Part shown: piece after piece, positions 58,025 to 64,000 of the stretch
Layout: every line of letters begins with the position of its first letter
Position numbering within the stretch: the first letter of the stretch is position 1
From: Methylopila sp. M107
GTDB taxonomy: Bacteria; Pseudomonadota; Alphaproteobacteria; Rhizobiales; Methylopilaceae
Reading direction: 5' to 3'
DNA length: 64,000 nt
NCBI RefSeq assembly: GCF_000384475.1
Contig: NZ_ARWB01000001.1
Coordinates: forward strand, 2,894,176 to 2,958,175
Notes under the pieces: generated by a model
Database searches by the model: none
What the model was told of the DNA's origin: nothing
Seen by the model: only the letters and a program-made list of their open reading frames with translations
Translations under genes and position numbers: made by a program

Positions 58025-58765
58025 TCACCCGCGCTTGACCTCGTGCCGCGCGATCAGCGCCGCTCCGATCAGCGTCCCCGCCGCCAGCGCGAACCACGTC
58101 AGCGCGTAGATCAGATGGTTGTTGCGGAACGCGATGACGGTAAGCCCGCCGATCGGCCAGCCGCCGGGATTGGGCGTCGCGTCGGCGTCGACGAAATAGG
58201 GCGCGACGGGGCCCTCGAGCCCGCGCTTGCCCGCGATCGCAGCGACGTCGCGCGAGCGCCAGACATCGGCGGCGGGGTCGTTCGACCGCAGGAAGGCGCC
58301 CTTCGGCTCGCTGACGCGCAGCAGGCCCGCTATGGCCGATGGCCCGGCCAGATGGCCCGATGGCCGCATCGACCGGTCGCGCATCTGTGGCGAGACGAAG
58401 CCGCGATTGACGAGGACCGTGAAACCTTGGTCGGTCTTGAGCGGCGTCAGCACCCAGAAGCCGGCGCCGTAGTCGGTGACGGCCTGCACAAGCGTCTCGG
58501 CGTCATGATCGAAGACGCCCGAGAGCTTTACGCGGCGGTATTCGGCTGCGTCCGAGGTGAGCGCCGCCCAGTCTTCCGGGCCCGGAGGCGCGGAAGCGGC
58601 GGCGTGGGCGCGGGTCTCGACCCGCTCGATCAGGTCGAGCTTCCAGGCGCGGCGCTCGATCTGCCAGAGGCCGAGCGACGCGAAGCCTATGGCCAGCAGG
58701 CCGCCGGCCAGGCCGACCGCGGCGAGCTTCGCCCGAGACCGACCGCGCCCGCCGCCCGCCGTCAC
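58025..58765 (-). CDS. SURF1 family oxidase assembly protein
   Basis: This 246-residue protein has two transmembrane helices, near residues 13-32 (AAVGLAGGLLAIGFASLGLWQ) and near the C-terminus (HLIYALTWFALAAGTLIGAA), with a periplasmic domain between them: GLWQIERRAWKLDLI, GFWVLTPLKTDQGFTVLVNRG and GLTVIAFRNNH. SURF1/Shy1 proteins help insert haem a in haem-copper oxidases. It is the last gene of the cyo operon: GTG start overlaps the cyoD stop (GTGA). Confidence 0.93.
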   Translation of the reverse strand: MTAGGGRGRSRAKLAAVGLAGGLLAIGFASLGLWQIERRAWKLDLIERVETRAHAAASAPPGPEDWAALTSDAAEYRRVKLSGVFDHDAETLVQAVTDYGAGFWVLTPLKTDQGFTVLVNRGFVSPQMRDRSMRPSGHLAGPSAIAGLLRVSEPKGAFLRSNDPAADVWRSRDVAAIAGKRGLEGPVAPYFVDADATPNPGGWPIGGLTVIAFRNNHLIYALTWFALAAGTLIGAALIARHEVKRG

Positions 58766-59217
58766 TTGTGCGGCGGTTTCGCCGGGGCGGGCTTCGCGGG
58801 CGGCGCCGTCATCTCGTGCCCGCCGGCCGGCATCGGGGCCATGTTCTGGTGCAGATGCGACATGATCCACATCGAGCCCGACAGCGCGATCACCACCACG
58901 ACGATGGTGAAGATCGCGGCGAGAAGGTTCCAGCCGCCCTCCGACTTCGGGTTCATGTGGAGGAAGTAGACCATGTGGACGAAGATCTGCGCGACCGCGA
59001 AGATCATCACCACGACGGCCGCCGTGATCGGGCTGCGGAACACGTCGCCCATGATGATCCAGAACGGGATGGCGGTCAGGATCACCGACAGGGTGAAGCC
59101 CGTCAGATAGTCCTTCATCGTGCCGTGATAGGCGACGCCGTCATGGTCGTGGTCGTGGCCATGGTCGTCGTGACCGTGCGCGCCGTGCGCGCTGTCGCTC
59201 GCTCCGGCGGCGCTCAT
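58762..59217 (-). CDS. cyoD: Cytochrome bo3 quinol oxidase subunit IV (CyoD)
   Basis: This 151-residue subunit has three transmembrane helices (FTLSVILTAIPFWIIMG, AAVVVMIFAVAQIFVHMVYFLHM, AAIFTIVVVVIALSGSMWIM). The N-terminus is His/Asp-rich (GAHGHDDHGHDHDHDG), which might bind metal and is not usual for the family. The start overlaps the cyoC stop (ATGA). Confidence 0.93.
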   Translation of the reverse strand: MSAAGASDSAHGAHGHDDHGHDHDHDGVAYHGTMKDYLTGFTLSVILTAIPFWIIMGDVFRSPITAAVVVMIFAVAQIFVHMVYFLHMNPKSEGGWNLLAAIFTIVVVVIALSGSMWIMSHLHQNMAPMPAGGHEMTAPPAKPAPAKPPHK

Positions 59218-59867
59218 GCCATCGATCCCATCAGATAGACGAAGGTGAAGACGCCGATCCACACGACGTCGAGGAAGTGCCAGAACATCGACAGGCAAAT
59301 GAGCCGCCGGCGGTTCGCCGGGATCAGCCCGTGCTTCGCGACCTGGACCATCAGCGTGACGAGCCAGATGCAGCCGAAGGTGACGTGCGCGCCGTGGGTG
59401 CCGACCAGCGTGAAGAAGCTCGACAGGAAGGCCGAGCGCTGCGGCGTCGCTCCCTCATGGATCAGGTGGTAGAACTCGTAAAGTTCGAGCGACAGGAACG
59501 CCGCGCCGAACAGCCCCGTGACGAACAGCCAGAAGAGCGTCGTGCCCTTGTGGTTCTGCTGCATTTCCAGCATCGCGAAGCCGTAGGTGATCGACGACGC
59601 CAGCAGGAAGGCGGTGTTGATCGCGACGAGCTTCAGGTCGAACAGGTCGGCGCCCGAGGGCCCCGCCGCATAGTTGCGGCCGAGCACGCCATAGCAGGCG
59701 AACAGCACCGCGAACAGCAGGCAGTCGCTCATCAGGTAGAGCCAGAAGCCGAGCAGCGTCCCGTTCTCGGGGTGATGCTCCTCGCGCAGGTAGAAGGTCG
59801 CGCCCGCGTCGCGCTCCGGCGTTCCGGCGCTGGTGGAGGGCGTGTCCGCCGTGATCGCTGTGCTCAC
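59214..59867 (-). CDS. cyoC: Cytochrome bo3 quinol oxidase subunit III (CyoC)
   Basis: This 217-residue subunit has five transmembrane helices with the COX3-like segments FWLYLMSDCLLFAVLFACYG, LELYEFYHLIHEGATPQRSA and LVGTHGAHVTFGCIWL. The start is a GTG at 59867, 2 bp after the cyoB stop; frames further upstream are in cyoB. Confidence 0.94.
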   Translation of the reverse strand: MSTAITADTPSTSAGTPERDAGATFYLREEHHPENGTLLGFWLYLMSDCLLFAVLFACYGVLGRNYAAGPSGADLFDLKLVAINTAFLLASSITYGFAMLEMQQNHKGTTLFWLFVTGLFGAAFLSLELYEFYHLIHEGATPQRSAFLSSFFTLVGTHGAHVTFGCIWLVTLMVQVAKHGLIPANRRRLICLSMFWHFLDVVWIGVFTFVYLMGSMA

Positions 59868-59869
59868 CG

Positions 59870-61873
59870 TCAGGCCCTCGCCGCGAGCAGGCGGGTGCGC
59901 GCGTTTTCGGTGTCGACCACTTGCGCGGCCGGGATGTGGAAGTCGCGCTTGTAGTTGAAGGTGTGGACGATGGCGGTCGCCACCAGCGCGACGAAGCTCG
60001 CGGCCGCGAGCCACCAGATGTGCCAGATCAGCGCGAAGCCGCAGACCGTCGCGATCAGCGACAGGATGGCGCCAGCCCCGGTGTTCTTCGGCATGTGGAT
60101 CGGGATGAAGCCCTCGGTCGGCCGGACGTAGCCGCGCCGCTTCATGTCCCACCACGCGTCGAGGTCATGGGCGACCGGCGTGAACGCGAAGTTGTAGGCG
60201 GGCGGCGGCGAGGAGGTCGACCATTCGAGCGTCCGCCCGTTCCACGGATCGCCCGTCGTGTCCCTCAGCTCCTCGCGCTTCGTGAAGGAAACGTAGAGCT
60301 GCAGCAGGAACGCCCCGATGCCGGCGGCGATCAGCAGGGCGCCGAAGGCCGCGATCACGAACCAGATCTGGAGCGAAGGATCGTCGAACTTCGACATGCG
60401 CCGTGTCACGCCCATCAGGCCGAGAATGTAGAGCGGCATGAAGGCGAACCAGAAGCCGATCGACCAGCACCAGAACGAGACGTGGCCCCAGAACGGCGCG
60501 AGCTTGAAGCCGAAGGCCTTCGGGAACCAGAAGGTGATGCCGGCGAACATGCCGAACAGCACGCCGCCGATGATCACGTTGTGGAAGTGCGCGATCAGGA
60601 ACAGCGAGTTGTGCAGCACGAAGTCGGCCGGGGGTACGGCCAGCAGCACGCCCGTCATGCCGCCGATCGTGAAGGTGATCATGAACGAGATCGTCCACAT
60701 CATCGGCAGTTCGAAGCGGATGCGGCCTTTGTACATCGTGAACAGCCAGTTGAAGATCTTCGCGCCCGTCGGGATCGAGATGATCATCGTCGTGATGCCG
60801 AAGAACGAGTTCACGCTCGCGCCGGACCCCATCGTGAAGAAGTGGTGGAGCCAGACGAGGTAGCTGAGGATCGTGATGACGACGGTCGCGTAGACCATCG
60901 AGGCGTAGCCGAACAGCCGCTTGCCGCAGAAGGTCGCGACGACTTCGGAGAACACGCCGAAGGCCGGCAGGATCAGGATGTAGACCTCCGGGTGGCCCCA
61001 GATCCAGATCAGGTTCACGTACATCATGGCGCTGCCGCCGAGATCGTTCGTGAAGAAGTTGGTGCCGACATAGCGGTCGAGCGACAGCAGCGCGAGCGTC
61101 GCGCCCAGCACCGGGAAGCTCGCCACGATCAGGATGTTGGCGCAGAGCGCCGTCCAGGTGAACACCGGCAGGCGCATCATGGTCATGCCGGGCGCCCGCA
61201 TCTTCACGATGGTGGCGATCAGGTTGACGCCCGAAAGCGTGGTGCCGACGCCCGCAATCTGCAGCGACCAGATGTAGTAGTCGACGCCGACGCTGGGCGA
61301 AGCGTGGATGCCTGAGAGCGGCGGATAGGCGAGCCAGCCGGTCTGCGCGAACTCGCCGATGAACAGCGACGCCATGACCAGTACGGCGCCCGCCGTCGTC
61401 ATCCAGAACGAGAAGTTGTTCAGGAACGGGAAGGCGACGTCGCGCGCGCCGATCTGCAGCGGCACGACGTAGTTCATCAGGCCCGTGACGAACGGCATCG
61501 CCACGAAGAAGATCATGATCACGCCATGCGCGGTGAAGATCTGGTCATAGTGGTGCGGCGGCAGGTAGCCCTCGGCGCCGCCGAACGCGATCGCCTGCTG
61601 CGCGCGCATCAGCAGCGCGTCCGAAAAGCCGCGCAGCAGCATGACGAGACCGAGGATCATGTACATGATCCCGATCTTCTTGTGGTCGATGGAGGTGATC
61701 CACTCGCGCCACAGCCAGCCCCAGAGCTTGAAATAGGTGAGCGCCGCGAACAGCGCGAGGCCGCCCACGGCGACGCCCGCGAAGGTCGCGAGCAGGATCG
61801 GCTCGTGATACGGGATCGCCTCGAGCGAAAGTCGTCCGAAGAGGAAGCTTTCGGGGGTCTGTGCGCCGGTCAT
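59870..61873 (-). CDS. cyoB: Cytochrome bo3 quinol oxidase subunit I (CyoB)
   Basis: This 667-residue subunit carries the catalytic haem b-haem o3-CuB centre and the proton channels. The haem and copper ligands sit in [31 protein letters not shown] (with the His-Tyr cross-link), LHHFFTMG and [24 protein letters not shown] holds the Arg and Asp near the quinol site of E. coli CyoB. The ATG at 61873 ([15 protein letters not shown]) is chosen; an upstream frame from 61921 would overlap the end of cyoA. Confidence 0.96.
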   Translation of the reverse strand: MTGAQTPESFLFGRLSLEAIPYHEPILLATFAGVAVGGLALFAALTYFKLWGWLWREWITSIDHKKIGIMYMILGLVMLLRGFSDALLMRAQQAIAFGGAEGYLPPHHYDQIFTAHGVIMIFFVAMPFVTGLMNYVVPLQIGARDVAFPFLNNFSFWMTTAGAVLVMASLFIGEFAQTGWLAYPPLSGIHASPSVGVDYYIWSLQIAGVGTTLSGVNLIATIVKMRAPGMTMMRLPVFTWTALCANILIVASFPVLGATLALLSLDRYVGTNFFTNDLGGSAMMYVNLIWIWGHPEVYILILPAFGVFSEVVATFCGKRLFGYASMVYATVVITILSYLVWLHHFFTMGSGASVNSFFGITTMIISIPTGAKIFNWLFTMYKGRIRFELPMMWTISFMITFTIGGMTGVLLAVPPADFVLHNSLFLIAHFHNVIIGGVLFGMFAGITFWFPKAFGFKLAPFWGHVSFWCWSIGFWFAFMPLYILGLMGVTRRMSKFDDPSLQIWFVIAAFGALLIAAGIGAFLLQLYVSFTKREELRDTTGDPWNGRTLEWSTSSPPPAYNFAFTPVAHDLDAWWDMKRRGYVRPTEGFIPIHMPKNTGAGAILSLIATVCGFALIWHIWWLAAASFVALVATAIVHTFNYKRDFHIPAAQVVDTENARTRLLAARA

Positions 61874-61886
61874 CGGAGCTGGCCTG

Positions 61887-63065
61887 TCATTCCGGGGATG
61901 CCGAGCGGGCGGAACCCGCACTTGCCGAGGACGCCAGGCGGGCGAGGCCCGCGCCTGACTGCGAAGGGTCGAGCGCGGCCCGCTTGCCGATCGGGGCGGC
62001 GAGAGGCGCCTCCACGGTCCGGCCGTCGCGCGGCGCTTCAGGCGTGCAGATCGCCGCGACGTAGCGGACCGGCGGCGCGACGCGGCCGCCCTGCGGCTCG
62101 GTCCGATGGTAGGCGACCGAGAACACGGCGCCGAGACCGGCCAGCCCCATGCCGCCCTGCGCGTCGACCCGCATCATGTCCTTGACGCACATCCGCGCCG
62201 TGTCGACGCAGCGGTTGAGGATCGCGTCGTAGAGGTCGGGCGCGGCGGAGGCGTATTTGCGCGGCGCGACCCGGACGCTCGGCCTTTCGAGCTCGATGAA
62301 GCCCGGGCGGTCGAGCGCCTGGCCCGACGCCTTCACGCTTTCCACCCACTTGTCGAAGTCGGCCTGGTCGAGGCCGTGGAACTTGAAGCGCATGTCCGAG
62401 AAGCCGGCGCCGCTGTAGTTCGCCGAGAAGCCGTCGAACACGCCGGGCTTGTTGATCACGGCGTGCAGCTTCGTCTCCATGCCGGGCATGGCGTAGATCA
62501 TGCCCGCAAGCGCCGGCACGTAGAACGAGTTCATCACGGAGGACGAGGTGATCTGGAACGAGATCGGCGCGTCGACGGGCGCGGCCAGCTCGTTCACGGT
62601 CGCGACGCCGTAGTCCGGATAGAAGAACAGCCACTTCCAGTCGAGCGCGACGGCCTGCACCCGCAGCGGCTTCACGCCCGCGGGAATCGGCCGCGACGCG
62701 TCGAGCCGCGCCAGCGGACGGTACGGGTCGAGCAGATGCGTCGACACCCAGGTGATCGCCCCGAGCGCGATGATGATGACGAGAGGCGCCGCCCAGATGA
62801 CGACTTCGAGGCCGGTCGAGTGATGCCAGTCGGGATCGTATTCGGCGTCCTTGTTCGTCGAGCGGTACTTCCAGGCGAACAGGATGGTGAGCGCGATCAC
62901 CGGTATGATGATGATGAGCATCAGCACGGTCGAGATCACGACGAGATCGCGCTGCTGGGCGGCGATGTCGCCCGACGGCGACATCACGACCATCTCGCAG
63001 CCCGAGAGCGCGAGCAGGGCCGGAATGATCGCTAGAGCGCGGAAAAATCTGGCGAACGGTTTCAT
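61887..63065 (-). CDS. cyoA: Cytochrome bo3 quinol oxidase subunit II (CyoA)
   Basis: This 392-residue lipoprotein subunit has a lipobox LSGC (Cys23), two transmembrane helices (about 44-66 and 90-108) and a cupredoxin domain ([49 protein letters not shown]). The CuA ligands of cytochrome c oxidases are absent, as expected for a quinol oxidase. The C-terminal roughly 110 residues extend past the usual end and are Ala/Ser-rich. It is the first gene of the cyoABCD-SURF1 operon; the ATG is at 63065. Confidence 0.94.
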   Translation of the reverse strand: MKPFARFFRALAIIPALLALSGCEMVVMSPSGDIAAQQRDLVVISTVLMLIIIIPVIALTILFAWKYRSTNKDAEYDPDWHHSTGLEVVIWAAPLVIIIALGAITWVSTHLLDPYRPLARLDASRPIPAGVKPLRVQAVALDWKWLFFYPDYGVATVNELAAPVDAPISFQITSSSVMNSFYVPALAGMIYAMPGMETKLHAVINKPGVFDGFSANYSGAGFSDMRFKFHGLDQADFDKWVESVKASGQALDRPGFIELERPSVRVAPRKYASAAPDLYDAILNRCVDTARMCVKDMMRVDAQGGMGLAGLGAVFSVAYHRTEPQGGRVAPPVRYVAAICTPEAPRDGRTVEAPLAAPIGKRAALDPSQSGAGLARLASSASAGSARSASPE

Positions 63066-63297
63066 CTTTTTATCGACCCGAGGCTTCGCGCCGTCGCTCT
63101 ACGCCTCTGTTGTGCGATGCGACATTGGACGGTTTGTCCTATGGGCGAGAATGTCGCAAATGGTCTAGATGCGGGCGGCGCCTCCGAAGCGCATTGTAAC
63201 CAACTTCGCGGCCCGAGTTCCAACTGGACCTTTGGCCTCGACGCCGGAAAGCGCTTAGTGTGGCGCCGCGGACGAAACCGAGGAGCGGCATCCGCCG
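63066..63297. promoter_or_regulatory. Divergent promoter region of cyoABCD and the MFS gene
   Basis: This 232-bp region must hold promoters for both directions. No FNR-like palindrome (TTGAT-N4-ATCAA) was found. A GAGGAGCGG ribosome-binding site precedes the MFS start. Confidence 0.5.
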
Positions 63298-64000
63298 ATG
63301 AGCCAGGATATCGCAACGAACCCCGGCGCGATGGACCGCGCCACCGAGTCCCACGGCAAGGTGACGCCGGGCGAGATCGCGCTCGCGGTCGTCATCGGAC
63401 GAACCTCGGAATATTTCGACTTCTTCGTCTACGGCATCGCCTCGGTTCTGGTGTTCCCGAAGCTGATGTTCCCGGAGATGGACCCCGTGATGGGGACGCT
63501 CTACTGCTTCGGCATCTTCGCGCTCGCCTTCGTGGCGCGACCCGTCGGCACGCTCATCTTCATGAAGGTCGGTCAGCTCTATGGGCGCGGCGTCAAGATG
63601 ACGATCGCGCTGCTGCTGCTGGGATCGTCCACGGCCGCGATCAGCCTGCTGCCGAGCTACGCGCAGGTCGGCTACGTGGCCGCCTGGCTGCTCGCGGCCT
63701 GCCGCATCGGACAGGGCCTCGGCCTCGCCGGCGCGTGGGACGGGCTCGCTTCGCTGCTGGCGCTCAACGCGCCGGCGGGAAAGCGCGGCTGGTATGCGAT
63801 GATGCCGCAACTCGGCGCGCCGTTCGGCTTCCTGATCGCCGCCGGCCTGTTCGCCTTCTTCGTGACCTATCTCCCGCAGGAGGACTTCCTGAGCTGGGGC
63901 TGGCGCTATCCGTTCTTCTGCGCCTTCGCCGTCAATGTCGTGGCGCTGTTCGCGCGGCTGCGCCTCGTGCTGAGCCCGGCCTACAGCCAGATGCTGGAAA
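63298..64000 (+). CDS. MFS transporter, metabolite:H+ symporter type (3' end outside the window)
   Basis: The visible 234 residues begin MSQDIATNPGAMDRAT and contain at least five helices. IALAVVIGRTSEYFDFFVYG is the TM1 motif of the ProP/ShiA/KgtP-like metabolite:H+ symporters, ARPVGTLIFMKVGQLYGRGVKM is the loop 2-3 signature (G-x3-G/D-R-x-G-R-K-like), and GLGLAGAWDG matches the TM4-5 region. The substrate is unknown. The gene runs past the right edge. Confidence 0.88.
   Translation, partial: MSQDIATNPGAMDRATESHGKVTPGEIALAVVIGRTSEYFDFFVYGIASVLVFPKLMFPEMDPVMGTLYCFGIFALAFVARPVGTLIFMKVGQLYGRGVKMTIALLLLGSSTAAISLLPSYAQVGYVAAWLLAACRIGQGLGLAGAWDGLASLLALNAPAGKRGWYAMMPQLGAPFGFLIAAGLFAFFVTYLPQEDFLSWGWRYPFFCAFAVNVVALFARLRLVLSPAYSQMLE

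Noticed and set aside
63139-63810. A minus-strand frame opposite the MFS gene
   Set aside because: The plus strand encodes a clear MFS transporter with TM1 and loop signatures; the minus frame is Arg/His-rich without domains.

Overview
The window is about 70% GC chromosomal DNA from an alphaproteobacterium, most likely order Hyphomicrobiales (Rhizobiales). I infer this from the gene set: an EnvC-CtpA-deacetylase-RppH cell-envelope block, a ChvA/NdvA-type glucan exporter next to a PodJ-like polarity protein, TauE with its TIGR02186 partner, the ligase-associated DNA repair set, and a cyoABCD-SURF1 operon. No tRNA, rRNA, CRISPR array, transposase or prophage was seen. The family or genus cannot be fixed from the sequence alone.

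Layout. 1-4.5 kb: envelope and RNA-decay genes. 4.5-9.6 kb: a PAS-only protein, a YkgJ-type cysteine-cluster protein, an acyl-CoA synthetase, and the distal end of a three-gene operon. 9.6-12.2 kb: the unusual head of that operon, a polysaccharide-type flippase fused to a FemAB/CelD-like acyltransferase. 12.4-18.8 kb: DUF924, an L,D-transpeptidase lipoprotein, a long-chain acyl-CoA synthetase, a CobW GTPase and a D,D-carboxypeptidase. 18.9-24.8 kb: the divergent ChvA-like exporter and PodJ-like pair. 25-28 kb: TauE/TIGR02186, DUF3429 and a PagL-like barrel protein. 28.3-35.9 kb: a DNA-repair island (PdeM, Lhr-like helicase, beta-CASP exonuclease, ATP-dependent ligase) interrupted by a ribosome-modulation-factor-like gene and a repeat-flanked GIY-YIG nuclease gene.

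35.9-51 kb is the most interesting part: a sphingolipid locus. It carries serine palmitoyltransferase (Spt), its dedicated ACP, a fatty acyl-AMP/ACP ligase, and a GNAT-type bacterial ceramide synthase (bCerS/YghO family). It also holds a lipid kinase, a Tam41-like nucleotidyltransferase, a CDP-alcohol phosphatidyltransferase, a MobA-like NTP transferase, an LptF/LptG pair translationally coupled to the ceramide synthase, an ABC exporter and an ELM1-family protein. Together these suggest ceramide synthesis, head-group attachment (possibly through CDP-ceramide) and export to the outer membrane. No ceramide reductase (CerR) gene is in the window.

51.4-64 kb: an MdtAB-like RND efflux pair, a Tat-exported alpha-hydroxy-acid oxidase carrying a CxxCH motif, the bo3-type quinol oxidase operon cyoABCD followed by SURF1, and the start of an MFS transporter that runs off the window.

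The second theme is repeats. At least seven sorts of intergenic palindromic element are scattered from 14 kb to 58 kb. Two sit inside genes and are read through in frame (CobW and the Tam41-like gene), and others supply the C-terminal codons of neighbouring genes.
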